The notes: generated by a model from the sequence alone, not told the origin. Shown: positions 34,804 through 43,503, counted from the first letter of the stretch. The stretch: 64,000 nucleotides of DNA from Vibrio sp. SCSIO 43136 (GCF_023716565.1 NZ_CP071849.1:372001-436000); one strand, 5' to 3'. A program made the numbers and translations.

Positions 34804-37203
34804 TTAGTGCTGGATCACTTCCGGTCGGATAGGGGTGAGCCCTAACGCTTGGTCATTGTGCTGGACGAGCGCAAGTACCGACTCCTGAGCAAGTGCTGCA
34901 AGCTGCTTTGCGAGTTCAAGTGCTTGAGATGCTTCACCTTCGATACACAGCCTTTCAACATGGCGAGCAGACTCTGAAAGGCGCTGATTACCTAATGCGA
35001 GCGATGAGCTGCCCAAAGTGTGCGTCTCGAACTCTAACGCTTCTGCATCGTTTGCACCAACTGCATCGGTGATTTTTTGAATGCGTGTGTAAGTTTCTTC
35101 GATATAGTGCTCAATAAGCATTGGCAAAACATCTTTACTCGTATCTTCAATCATTTGCTCAATGATCTTTGGACACACCAGTGGAGTCTGGGGTTCATCT
35201 TGGTTGGCTGTTGTGGGTTGGCTTATCGCCTCATCTAATTGTGGTGTTTCTGAAGTTAGATTATTCATAGACATTGTATTAGCTAGTGACGTTGAAGTTT
35301 CTAGTGTTTGATCTGATGTAATAGGCTCTATGGCTTCTAAAGTCAGTTCATTATTTGGATTAAATTTGTCGCCCAGCTGCTCGGTTAGCATCTCTAGCAG
35401 TTGCTGTTTTCTAACAGGCTTAGATAGGTAGCCATTCATCCCTACTTTCAAAAAGTGCTCTTTATCCCCTGAAAGTGCATGAGCCGTGAGTGCAACTATT
35501 GGCAAGTTAGCTTTTTGAGGATCATCGAGTTCTCGGATTTTCTCGCAGGTTTCCATACCGTCCATTTCGGGCATCGAGATATCCATGAATACAATGTCGT
35601 AGGTGTTGTGTTTGACTTGCTCTAAAGCATGAAGGCCGTTATCTGCAAGGTCGATTTCTATGCCGGCATGAAGGAAGAGGTTACGGATCACCAGTTGGTT
35701 TGCTTTGTTGTCCTCTGCGACTAACACTTTGAGCTGTTTTAGTTGCTCAGTTGCGATGACGGTTTCTTCTTCTCGAGCGATCTGTGGCTCAGGTGCCGTA
35801 TCTAGGATTACATGAAAGGTAAACTGGCTTCCTTGGCCTAATTGGCTTGAAACGGAGATCTCGCCATCCATCAAATAGACAAGACGTTTACAGATGGCAA
35901 GCCCTAATCCACTGCCCTCATTGGTGCGAGAGTAGGTTTGATCAACCATAGTAAACTCATCAAATAAGTATGACTGAGCTTCTTGCTCAATACCCACACC
36001 AGTATCGCTGACACTGCATTCGATACGGCATTGCTGTTCATTATCATGGGGTTTTATCGATACTTCGACGCTAATTGCCCCCTGCTCGGTAAACTTGAAG
36101 GCATTGCCTAACAAGTTGAGCAAGATTTGTCGGTAACGGTTGGCATCACCATAGACATAAGGTGGTAATTTAGGATCGTATTGGCACTCAAGCAGAAGTT
36201 GCTTCTCGTGGGCGAGCGGCACGAAACTATTCACCACACTTTCAATGCAGCTTTTAAGTTCAAATGGCTGCCTCTCCAGCGATAAGGTATTGGCCTCCAT
36301 ACGAGAGAAATCGAGAATATCATTGATGATGGAGAGCAAAAACTGACCTGACTCGGTGGCAGTTGCAAGCAGTTTCTTTTGTTCTTTATTGAGTTCGGTT
36401 TCCTCAAGCAAACTGAGCAGCCCGAGCACACCATTCATAGGGGTGCGGATCTCATGTGACATCGAGGCAAGAAAGCGGCTTTTTGATTCATTCGCCGTTT
36501 CGGCTTCCACTCTTGCTTGACGCAATTCCTGATAGTTTTGCTGCAAACTGGCCGACATTTGGTCAAAAGCATGGGCTACTTCACCCAGTTCGTCATTTTG
36601 TTTGAGGTTAAGTTGGTACCCTGGTCCTTTTTTACTTACGGTTAGAGCAGCATTGGCCAGTTTGACTAAGTTTTTGGTTAGGTAAGTGCCTAGAAAGAAA
36701 GAGAAGATGGCAACCAATAATACTTCCAAAGAAGCAATTGAAACGATGGATTGGCGAGCTTGTGAGAGCAAGGTGTCTATGGCTGCCGTGCTATAGCCCA
36801 TATCGACATAACCATAAGTCTCTCCGTGAAAGGTTATGTACTCACGGGTGTCGAAGATGCCATCAGTGACGGTTTTTAAACTCTCGTCGAGTACAGGGGT
36901 GTGGTTTTGTAGAACGTTTTCACCTTTTTGTACCAGTACTTGGTCCTGTTTGACGATTCGAAGATACAAAACATCTTCGAGCTGCATGATTTGGTCGCCT
37001 AAATCGTCGAGGGTGGCTAAATCGGTCGCAAGCAGAGCGTTAGTGCTGGCGTGGGCAAACATTGAGGCAGTGGCGTGGGCTCTTTGAATCAACTGGCGTT
37101 CATTGGAGTCAGCCAAAAAAGACATTGCACTGAAGATAAGCAATAACAGCAATACAATTTCTATGAGGGCGATACCAAGAATTGTTTTGGCCCTTAACGT
37201 CAT
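34804..37203 (-). CDS. sypF: SypF: hybrid sensor kinase with receiver and HPt domains
   Basis: A 799-residue hybrid kinase. TM1 is at about 8-28, the periplasmic region at about 30-150 and TM2 at about 153-173. HAMP follows, then the H-box 'ASMSHEIRTPMNG' with His250, an ATPase domain ('EGSGLGLAICKR'), a receiver with Asp541 in 'DIVFMDISMPEMDG', and a C-terminal HPt domain with His728 in 'ETHTLGSSSLALG'. His250 equals the number I recall for V. fischeri SypF when the ATG at 37203 is used. That start is also favoured by GGAGGTGTGC before it. In V. fischeri the HPt domain is the phosphodonor for SypG. No RscS-like kinase is in the window. Confidence 0.92.
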   Translation of the reverse strand: MTLRAKTILGIALIEIVLLLLLIFSAMSFLADSNERQLIQRAHATASMFAHASTNALLATDLATLDDLGDQIMQLEDVLYLRIVKQDQVLVQKGENVLQNHTPVLDESLKTVTDGIFDTREYITFHGETYGYVDMGYSTAAIDTLLSQARQSIVSIASLEVLLVAIFSFFLGTYLTKNLVKLANAALTVSKKGPGYQLNLKQNDELGEVAHAFDQMSASLQQNYQELRQARVEAETANESKSRFLASMSHEIRTPMNGVLGLLSLLEETELNKEQKKLLATATESGQFLLSIINDILDFSRMEANTLSLERQPFELKSCIESVVNSFVPLAHEKQLLLECQYDPKLPPYVYGDANRYRQILLNLLGNAFKFTEQGAISVEVSIKPHDNEQQCRIECSVSDTGVGIEQEAQSYLFDEFTMVDQTYSRTNEGSGLGLAICKRLVYLMDGEISVSSQLGQGSQFTFHVILDTAPEPQIAREEETVIATEQLKQLKVLVAEDNKANQLVIRNLFLHAGIEIDLADNGLHALEQVKHNTYDIVFMDISMPEMDGMETCEKIRELDDPQKANLPIVALTAHALSGDKEHFLKVGMNGYLSKPVRKQQLLEMLTEQLGDKFNPNNELTLEAIEPITSDQTLETSTSLANTMSMNNLTSETPQLDEAISQPTTANQDEPQTPLVCPKIIEQMIEDTSKDVLPMLIEHYIEETYTRIQKITDAVGANDAEALEFETHTLGSSSLALGNQRLSESARHVERLCIEGEASQALELAKQLAALAQESVLALVQHNDQALGLTPIRPEVIQH

Positions 37204-37281
37204 GCACACCTCCATGTCTGCTTATTATGGCGAAAATTATTGCGCTTTCAGCGAGTTGTATGAATCTAAGTATAGAGCTAT

Positions 37282-37965
37282 TTAAACGACTTGATTCAAA
37301 AATTCGTTGGCCTGAAGCGCATTTTTGATCGAACGGCGAAAAGAGCGAGGTAGAAAAAATAGCTTCTCAACTTGTCTCGATAACTCTTGAGCCAAATTGG
37401 GCTGATCTCTGTGATTGAGTACCGTCCCCATCAGGTTTGCTTTGCTAAGTTGGAGCAATTCTACTGCTTGGCTCACCTGCCTATTGGTTGTTACACCAGC
37501 AAGGGCAACCAGAATAGTGGTATCGCAAGCAGAGGCGACAACCTGAGCAGGTATGTTGCCTCGATTGACTTGCAGCATGGCTGAGGTATCGATGATGACT
37601 CGGTCATAACTTTCCAGCCATAGCCCCACGTTGTTTTTGAGTTGCTGCGGGTCTTTGAGTGCAAGCAAGGTTGATTGATCCGTTGGTATCGCAGCTCCGA
37701 GCAAGGTCTGTTTGGTTTGTTTGTGCTCAAGCCACGATTGATTTCCGAGCTCAGTTTCAATCTGTGTGAAAGCGGGTCTGTGCAAGTTTAAATCAACCAA
37801 TAAGGTGCGATGGCCAGCAAGCAGATAGCGCTCAGCCAGTGCGGTGGCAAAAGCGGTGACACCATCGCCTGACTGACAACCTGTCAGGCAGATGGAGCGA
37901 CATTCGGCAAGCTCTGCACTTAAGTAGAGCTGCTCGATTTCATAGTGAGTGGCTGGAATCGTCAT
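37282..37965 (-). CDS. sypD: SypD: CpsD-like ATPase with a degenerate P-loop
   Basis: A 227-residue protein of the CpsD/MinD-type ATPase group that partners chain-length proteins. The P-loop reads 'GCQSGDGVT': the invariant lysine is replaced by Val36. The A' segment 'TLLVDLNLHRP' and Walker B 'DRVIIDTSA' are kept. There is no C-terminal tyrosine cluster, the usual autophosphorylation target of bacterial tyrosine kinases. It therefore looks like a structural partner of SypO rather than a canonical kinase. It overlaps the sypC start region by one base. In V. fischeri sypE follows this gene; here sypF comes next after a 78-base gap. Confidence 0.87.
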   Translation of the reverse strand: MTIPATHYEIEQLYLSAELAECRSICLTGCQSGDGVTAFATALAERYLLAGHRTLLVDLNLHRPAFTQIETELGNQSWLEHKQTKQTLLGAAIPTDQSTLLALKDPQQLKNNVGLWLESYDRVIIDTSAMLQVNRGNIPAQVVASACDTTILVALAGVTTNRQVSQAVELLQLSKANLMGTVLNHRDQPNLAQELSRQVEKLFFLPRSFRRSIKNALQANEFLNQVV

Positions 37966-40046
37966 TATAGAGCTCCAATCAGTACAATAGTGGTCGTTAA
38001 CTGCAGAACATCTTTGAGTGTCATGCGGGCTTTTTCCATAAAGCTTTCACGGCGGTCGGGAATATAAATGGTGTCACCAGCACGAAGCACGGGTAGCTGG
38101 TAAAAGTTAGCGGTTTTGCTGAACTCAATGAGGTCAAAGGTTCTTGCTTGGCCTTGGCAGCAAGACATGTTGACGATACTGATTTTTTCTAGGTAAGCAG
38201 CGTCACTTGGGCCGCCAGCTTCGGCAAGCAAATCCAAGATGGTCATGTTGTCATTGAACACGTATCGACCCGGTTGATTAACCGCACCTAGCACTCGCAC
38301 GGTGGACTCCTTAGAGCGATCTAGCCAGTTTTTGTCTTTTTCGGGGATGTAGATGGTGTCGCCTGTGGTTACTTTTGGCAGTAGAGATTCATCACCGGTT
38401 TCAAAATAGAGTGACAGGTTCAGTTTGCTCACTTGCGAGTAGGTTTTATCACGATGAGTGATACGGATATTGTGGATATCAGCATCTTTCGTTGGGCCGT
38501 CAGCGGCAGATAAGATATCTAAAAAGTGCATTTCTTTGGTAAAGCGATAACGGCCGGGTGCATTCACTTGACCAAATACGTAGATTGATGCGTCAGAGCT
38601 TTGGCGTACCCACTGAGATTTATTGTCTGATGGGTCTTGTGGCAAGTCATGCACTCGTACAATGGCACCTGCGCGGATCAGAGGTAATGAGTTTCTCGGA
38701 GCGCCATTTTTGATGAACTCGTCAAGGTTAAAGACTTTCATTGTGCTGCCTGCGACGACTTCAATTTTTGTTGTGTCGGCGCGCAGGGTCGGACCACCTA
38801 CATGGGCAAGAAGATCCATCAAATCCATTTCATCAGACCATTCTACTCGACCTGGACGAACCACTTCACCTAATACGCTCACTGCGCGGTCTGGAGCGAC
38901 TTTTAACCAAGACTTTTCGTTCATGTCGGTTTTTTCAGGGACAAAAATAGCATCGCCTGCTTGGATTTGAGGTGGTTTGCTGCCTGATAGCCCTTCGGTG
39001 TACGCTGTCAGGTCAAACTTGATCACACGACCATTGGCTTTAAGCACTCGAATTTGGCGAGATTCGGCAAATCGAGTTGGACCACCTGCATTGGCTAGGA
39101 TATCCATGAAGCTTGCACCTTGCTTACCTTCGTAGGCACCAGGGGCTGCGACCTCACCCATGATATACACAGTGTTAGCACCAGATTTGATCTCTTCTTC
39201 CATCTTGGGCACAAAGATAGTGGAGCCTGGCTGGAGCGTTGGAAGTAGACTAGCATCGCCGCTGTCTAGGTATCGCTTGAGGTTGAATAGCGCTGGCTGG
39301 TTGTTAGTGATGACACGAATTTGCTCAACACCTGCGTAGCGAGTTACGCCGCCAGAGCGCATTAGGATGTCTACTAAGTCACTATTGGATTTGTATGAAA
39401 ATGACCCCGGAGCATTGACTTCACCAAACACTTTAATCGCACTGCGAGCGTCACCGCTGTCTCCTGCGTCGGCCAATTTCGCAGGGTCAAATTCTTGTTC
39501 GATGTTGCCGACAAGTGGTGAAGCAGGAACAAACAGGGTATCAAGCGATTCAAGTGCTGGTAGGGTGTTGTTATCGCCACTGTCGAGGAATTGTTTGTAG
39601 TTAAATAGTGTCACGTTGCCACGGCGCTTGAGTTGCATTTTATTAAGTTGCGCACCTGAGCGTACACCGCCAGCGGCATAAAGCGCTGCTTGAATGTTGG
39701 CATCACTTGGTAGGGTATACTCTCCCGGCGCTTCAACATAGCCTTGCACTGAAATCAGGATTTGACGCTCTGTGACGTAGACAGTCGCGTTACCCAAATC
39801 GCGAAATACGGTGTTAAGGGCCGCAAGCACGACTTGGTTAAGTTGAGCTTCATCGTAGCCTGCGACCATGATAGGACCGATTTCAGGCAGCGTTATACGC
39901 CCTTGTTTATCCACTTGAAAGCCTCGATTTAAAGACTCTTCTCCCGGTAGATTCACTTGAACCATGTCACCAATTTGAACTGTATTTGCCAGCACTGCAT
40001 TAGAGATAAGCACTAAGCTGATAAGTAGAGTTTTGAACCATTTCAT
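37965..40046 (-). CDS. sypC: SypC: polysaccharide export outer-membrane protein, Wza family
   Basis: A 693-residue exported protein. A signal peptide covers about 1-21. The polysaccharide-export domain is at about 22-105 and includes 'VNLPGEESLNRGFQVDKQG'. Six SLBB modules follow, each opening with a V-x-G-x-V-x-x-P-G motif (for example VQGYVEAPG, VFGEVNAPG, VLGAVNQPG), and the end is a hydrophobic segment that may span the outer membrane. The number of SLBB modules is well above Wza's, so the periplasmic stack should be tall. No lipobox is seen. The ATG at 40046 has AAGGAGATTGTC directly upstream and avoids overlap with sypB. Confidence 0.9.
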   Translation of the reverse strand: MKWFKTLLISLVLISNAVLANTVQIGDMVQVNLPGEESLNRGFQVDKQGRITLPEIGPIMVAGYDEAQLNQVVLAALNTVFRDLGNATVYVTERQILISVQGYVEAPGEYTLPSDANIQAALYAAGGVRSGAQLNKMQLKRRGNVTLFNYKQFLDSGDNNTLPALESLDTLFVPASPLVGNIEQEFDPAKLADAGDSGDARSAIKVFGEVNAPGSFSYKSNSDLVDILMRSGGVTRYAGVEQIRVITNNQPALFNLKRYLDSGDASLLPTLQPGSTIFVPKMEEEIKSGANTVYIMGEVAAPGAYEGKQGASFMDILANAGGPTRFAESRQIRVLKANGRVIKFDLTAYTEGLSGSKPPQIQAGDAIFVPEKTDMNEKSWLKVAPDRAVSVLGEVVRPGRVEWSDEMDLMDLLAHVGGPTLRADTTKIEVVAGSTMKVFNLDEFIKNGAPRNSLPLIRAGAIVRVHDLPQDPSDNKSQWVRQSSDASIYVFGQVNAPGRYRFTKEMHFLDILSAADGPTKDADIHNIRITHRDKTYSQVSKLNLSLYFETGDESLLPKVTTGDTIYIPEKDKNWLDRSKESTVRVLGAVNQPGRYVFNDNMTILDLLAEAGGPSDAAYLEKISIVNMSCCQGQARTFDLIEFSKTANFYQLPVLRAGDTIYIPDRRESFMEKARMTLKDVLQLTTTIVLIGAL

Positions 40047-40056
40047 GACAATCTCC

Positions 40057-40842
40057 TTATTGTTCATTGTTGATGACTTCAACGCTAACGCGTCGGTTGG
40101 TTAATAGAACGGCTGGGCTATCACCGTCAAATAGCGGAAGCTCAGAGCCTACGGCGTGGGTTTCTATTTGATTTGGCGACACTCCGAAGATAGTTAAGTA
40201 GCGCTCGACTTGTTTGGCTCTCGCTTTGGCGAGTTTCTGGTTGTGTTCAGCTGTGCCAGTGGCGTCGGCGTGCCCGGTGACTTTTAGCGTCAGTTGATGG
40301 TGGTCGCGTAAGATGCCAGCTGCTTGAGCGAGGTGACCCATGTACTTAGGGTTGATTTCTGCTGAATCGTGAGCGAACTGATTATCGACATTGAGCAGGT
40401 TGAAAAGTTGATTGACCAAGTCTAGTTGGGCCAGCAGCTGAGATGTATCACTTGGTGGTACACAGCGTGTTTGGCTCGTCACGTAATCCAACTTCTTCTC
40501 AAGTTCATTAAGAGACTTGCGAAAGATGATCAGGTCATTAGCTGCATCAATCAGCAGGCCACCTTCAAGCTCACGAGCGATGCGATTTTGGCGCTCAGTC
40601 GCTTGAACCACAGCCGCAGGGAAGCACCAGCGAGCACCCTCTTGGATCAGTGCATCAAGATGCAATTTGCCAAGCTGCCAATCAAAACGTAGTCCATGCT
40701 CTGGGCCTAATGGTTCATCAGGCATGACGGGTGAAAAGCTCGCTTCTGGGTACTGTTCTGCAAGGCCGCCTCGTCCTTGAGGAGGGTAGCTGGTACACCC
40801 AACCACTAAGATGCAGAGAATCAAAGTCACTAACCTAGCCAT
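40057..40842 (-). CDS. sypB: SypB: OmpA-domain lipoprotein
   Basis: A 261-residue lipoprotein. The signal sequence ends in the lipobox Val-Val-Gly-Cys. The C-terminal OmpA/MotB domain (about 165-255) has 'LKVTGHADATGTAEHNQKLAKARAKQVERYL', the peptidoglycan-binding core with its conserved Asp and Arg. It should tether the outer membrane export machinery to the cell wall. The start at 40842 is chosen because GAGGAGATTTACC precedes it and because a start five codons earlier has no ribosome site. Confidence 0.9.
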   Translation of the reverse strand: MARLVTLILCILVVGCTSYPPQGRGGLAEQYPEASFSPVMPDEPLGPEHGLRFDWQLGKLHLDALIQEGARWCFPAAVVQATERQNRIARELEGGLLIDAANDLIIFRKSLNELEKKLDYVTSQTRCVPPSDTSQLLAQLDLVNQLFNLLNVDNQFAHDSAEINPKYMGHLAQAAGILRDHHQLTLKVTGHADATGTAEHNQKLAKARAKQVERYLTIFGVSPNQIETHAVGSELPLFDGDSPAVLLTNRRVSVEVINNEQ

Positions 40843-40868
40843 GGTAAATCTCCTCATCGTTATAATTA

Positions 40869-41198
40869 TTAAGCTGCCATTTCTAGCAGTGAGTTAACTC
40901 GGATGGTCTGGTCGATACGTAGCAACTGCATGATTTCTAGCGGCTGGCCCTGAACGTATTCGATGCGCATTTCACGCTTTTGCTCAACAAGACGCTTGTA
41001 TAAGTAAACCAATGCACCGATACCCGAAGAATCTAGAAACGAAACATGAGTAAAGTGCACAACGATATCTTGGCGATTAGCATCGTTTAATACTTCATCG
41101 ATATATGGCAGCGCGACTTTGCTACCTTCGGCGTCAAAATCACCTTTCAAAATAAGAGCTGACACGTTGTTTGCTTGATTGATAATTTGCATTTCCAT
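40869..41198 (-). CDS. sypA: SypA: STAS-domain biofilm switch protein
   Basis: A 109-residue single-domain STAS protein of the anti-sigma-factor-antagonist type. The phosphorylatable serine is Ser57 in 'VSFLDSSGIGALVYLYK'; the V. fischeri equivalent is Ser56, which SypE phosphorylates and dephosphorylates. AAGGAGACGGATT before the ATG is a strong ribosome site. It is the first gene of the cluster, behind a textbook sigma-54 promoter. No SypE gene occurs in the cluster here, so any modifying enzyme would have to be encoded elsewhere. Confidence 0.92.
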   Translation of the reverse strand: MEMQIINQANNVSALILKGDFDAEGSKVALPYIDEVLNDANRQDIVVHFTHVSFLDSSGIGALVYLYKRLVEQKREMRIEYVQGQPLEIMQLLRIDQTIRVNSLLEMAA

Positions 41199-41239
41199 AA
41201 TCCGTCTCCTTGGTGTTTTGCGGGATTACGGTATAGATA

Positions 41240-41255
41240 GCGAAAGCTGTGCCAA
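41240..41255 (-). promoter_or_regulatory. sigma-54 promoter for sypA
   Basis: The minus strand has TTGGCACAGCTTTCGC, with GG and GC 10 bases apart. The -24 half is perfect and the -12 half is close. The predicted transcript starts near 41229, about 30 bases before sypA. Confidence 0.88.
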
Positions 41256-41302
41256 CTTTTATTTAATTAAAATTCAATGGTTTAAGGGTTGCTGTTACTG
41301 GC

Positions 41303-41317
41303 TTCTCATTTTGAGAA
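41303..41317. promoter_or_regulatory. SypG enhancer-like palindrome upstream of sypA
   Basis: TTCTCATTTTGAGAA is a perfect inverted repeat around TTT that fits TTCTCA-N3-TGMDWN in both directions. It sits about 80 bases before the predicted sypA start, and about 110 bases ahead of the divergent porin gene, so SypG might touch both. Confidence 0.85.
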
Positions 41318-41424
41318 AGTAAGGGTTTGTCAATTTGGGAACTAACGCATTTGCGTTATTCATTGAGCTAATGGGCTGTGGTGTTATGGGTGAGACGAAA
41401 TAACAATCCACGGAAGGAATACCA

Positions 41425-42615
41425 ATGAATCCAAAAAAATCCTTTATAACTCTCTCGACGCTTGCTGTTTCAATTCTTGCTGCAACATCAGCCAATGCGT
41501 TGGAAGTTTACAATGCAGACGGCACCAGTTTTGAAGTGTACGGTGCAATCGCAGCGCACGTGACGCACAATAACTTTGACGGAGCAGACAGTCACGCTGG
41601 CTACTCAAACGGCACCTATATTGAAGACCCAGGCTCATTTGCGGGCATAAGCGCTTCTCACTATCTTGAGCCGTTCACGCTCAGTGCAAAAGTAGAAGCT
41701 GATATCGAGTTCAATACCAATAGTGATTCACTGTTGAGTAATTCTGAAACCTTGCTGGCAGCGCGTCAGGTATACGTAGGTGTTGGCCATGACAGTGTAG
41801 GTACATTCAAAGTCGGTATGGTGGAGTCCCCATACATGAAGACAGACAAAGGCTATTTCAGTATTTGGGCAGGTGGCGCAGCTATGATGCTTTCTGATGA
41901 GCTTGGCAGTCGTCGTGTGTCTAACACTATCGTGTGGGAAAAAGAGTGGGATAACTTGTCGATAGGTGTTCAATACCAAGCCAAGCGCACTCAAGACCTA
42001 ATTACTTTTGGTAACGGCTATAATGCAGGTACTTTGGTTGCGTCGTTCGAAACCTTGGGTATTGATGGTGACAGTAATGGTACCGCCTATGGTGAGAACT
42101 TCTCCATCGAAGGTGGCTACGGCTTTGGCGCTGAGTACGCATTTGATAACGGTGCAACCATAGCTGTCGGTTATAACCATGCGAAAGGTATCTCGGGTAA
42201 CGGTATCGATGCTCTATCATTCTCTACCGTGAGCCTAGATGATGCCAAACATACAGGGGTTGCAGTTGCGGGTGTTTACCCAGTGACAGAAGCGCTGGCG
42301 CTTGCTGGTCGATTTGAGCAAATTGAAAATGACTACACCAACAACACCGCAAACGACAAATTCCAGAACATTACTTTGGGTGTTAACTACCAGTGGGAAG
42401 CTTACTTGCGTAGCTACGTTGGCGTAGACCGCATCTACAATAAAACCAGTGGTGCGACAGAAGATACGCCATACACAGGCGCACATATCGGTACTGCTTT
42501 TGCGCCAGTGGCTTGGGGAGAAATCTACCTAGAGCTATACAACACAGATTATGAAGTGGGTAGTGTTGAGGTGACAGGTCAGGCGGTTTACTTCGGTGCA
42601 GCTGCGCTGTTCTAA
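41425..42615 (+). CDS. Gram-negative general porin
   Basis: A 396-residue trimeric-porin-type protein. The signal peptide is about 1-25 ('LTLAVSILAATSANA'-like end). The mature protein opens 'LEVYNADGTSFEVYGAIAAHVTHN', typical of Vibrio OmpU/OmpC-type porins, with 16 or so predicted strands and a C-terminal Phe ('YFGAAALF'). It begins 227 bases from sypA on the opposite strand, and its promoter region contains the SypG-type palindrome. AAGGAATACCA is its ribosome site. It is followed by its own terminator. Confidence 0.9.
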   Translation: MNPKKSFITLSTLAVSILAATSANALEVYNADGTSFEVYGAIAAHVTHNNFDGADSHAGYSNGTYIEDPGSFAGISASHYLEPFTLSAKVEADIEFNTNSDSLLSNSETLLAARQVYVGVGHDSVGTFKVGMVESPYMKTDKGYFSIWAGGAAMMLSDELGSRRVSNTIVWEKEWDNLSIGVQYQAKRTQDLITFGNGYNAGTLVASFETLGIDGDSNGTAYGENFSIEGGYGFGAEYAFDNGATIAVGYNHAKGISGNGIDALSFSTVSLDDAKHTGVAVAGVYPVTEALALAGRFEQIENDYTNNTANDKFQNITLGVNYQWEAYLRSYVGVDRIYNKTSGATEDTPYTGAHIGTAFAPVAWGEIYLELYNTDYEVGSVEVTGQAVYFGAAALF

Positions 42616-42619
42616 AACC

Positions 42620-42651
42620 AAGTGAGTTGGCCAAACGTAGCCAACTCACTT
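42620..42651 (+). terminator. terminator after the porin
   Basis: AAGTGAGTTGGC and GCCAACTCACTT pair perfectly over 12 bases; a T-rich tail follows. A second hairpin (42669-42678 with 42688-42697) covers the last codons of the opposing LuxR-type gene. Confidence 0.85.
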
Positions 42652-42666
42652 TGATTTATATAGTGA

Positions 42667-43449
42667 TTAAACGGCGAGTCTAAACGGCTCGCCGTTTGTT
42701 TTGTGTAGTAGACAGCTGAGCAATTCTGCTTGGCTGTTAATACCGAGCTTGGAATAGATATTAGCGCGATGAACACGTTCGGTCGCTGGGGAAATAGCAA
42801 GTTCCTTGGCGGCATGTTTTGAGCTGCGGCCTGCGAACATAAGCTTGGCTAATTGTGCTTCTCGTGGAGTTAAGTAGGTGGCTGTAAACTGTTCAATGGC
42901 TTGGTCAAACAGGGAATCTAGGCTGAGTTGAGCATCAAGCTTCTTCTGGTGTTGATCAATCAAGTGCTCGATGGTTGGAAGCCAATGTTTAACGCGTTGG
43001 ATCTGCTCGCTACGAAAGCTATCGTACTGACTTGATAAATCGACGATCAACCATATGTGATGACTGTCGTGATGGGATGGTGGAGTGATGACCAACTGAT
43101 CTTTAATAGACTGTTGTAAGCAGTAATTTCGCCATAAGAAGCTGAACATTTTGTCCGCAGGGAACTGCCCAGTTCTTAGCGGTCGATAGAGCAAACTTTC
43201 GGTTTGCAAAGGTTGGTATCGGTGTTTTATCGATGATAGAAGCTTCTCAAGGCTCTTCTGCTGTTTAATACCGCCCAAAAAATAGTCGAGCTTAACCTGG
43301 TAATCACAGCTTCGTATTGCGCAAAATGCATCGTGGCGAATAATTTGTTGGAAGACTTTTTGCAGCTCAGTGTAAAAACTATCTTTGCCGCAATGCTCAT
43401 ACATCTTTGCAATATTTTGCTGCTGAATTTGGGTGATAAGTTTATCCAT
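42667..43449 (-). CDS. LuxR-family (GerE-type) transcriptional regulator
   Basis: A 260-residue regulator. The C-terminal helix-turn-helix is 'LTPREAQLAKLMFAGRSSKHAAKELAIS' followed by 'VHRANIYSKLGINSQAEL'. The N-terminal 190 residues are alpha/beta but show no acyl-homoserine-lactone or receiver motifs that I can name. GGAGAAAATGTT before the ATG at 43449 is a clear ribosome site; a reading 15 codons longer would run through the terminator of the upstream gene. It lies directly downstream of the secreted amidohydrolase gene and might control it. Confidence 0.85.
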   Translation of the reverse strand: MDKLITQIQQQNIAKMYEHCGKDSFYTELQKVFQQIIRHDAFCAIRSCDYQVKLDYFLGGIKQQKSLEKLLSSIKHRYQPLQTESLLYRPLRTGQFPADKMFSFLWRNYCLQQSIKDQLVITPPSHHDSHHIWLIVDLSSQYDSFRSEQIQRVKHWLPTIEHLIDQHQKKLDAQLSLDSLFDQAIEQFTATYLTPREAQLAKLMFAGRSSKHAAKELAISPATERVHRANIYSKLGINSQAELLSCLLHKTNGEPFRLAV

Positions 43450-43464
43450 AACATTTTCTCCATA

Positions 43465-43492
43465 CAAAAAAGCCCCCCCAAGGTGGGAGGGC
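43465..43492 (-). terminator. terminator between the amidohydrolase and LuxR-type genes
   Basis: On the minus strand GCCCTCCC-ACCTT-GGGGGGGC forms an eight-pair stem (one G-T pair) followed by TTTTTTG. The LuxR-type gene starts only 16 bases after its end, so read-through would be needed for it to be co-transcribed, or it has a promoter inside the upstream gene. Confidence 0.85.
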
Positions 43493-43503
43493 AACAGCAG
43501 GGA

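Noticed and set aside
38623..38970. Plus-strand frame of 115 codons antisense to sypC
   Set aside because: It mirrors the repeated SLBB coding sequence and has no independent support.
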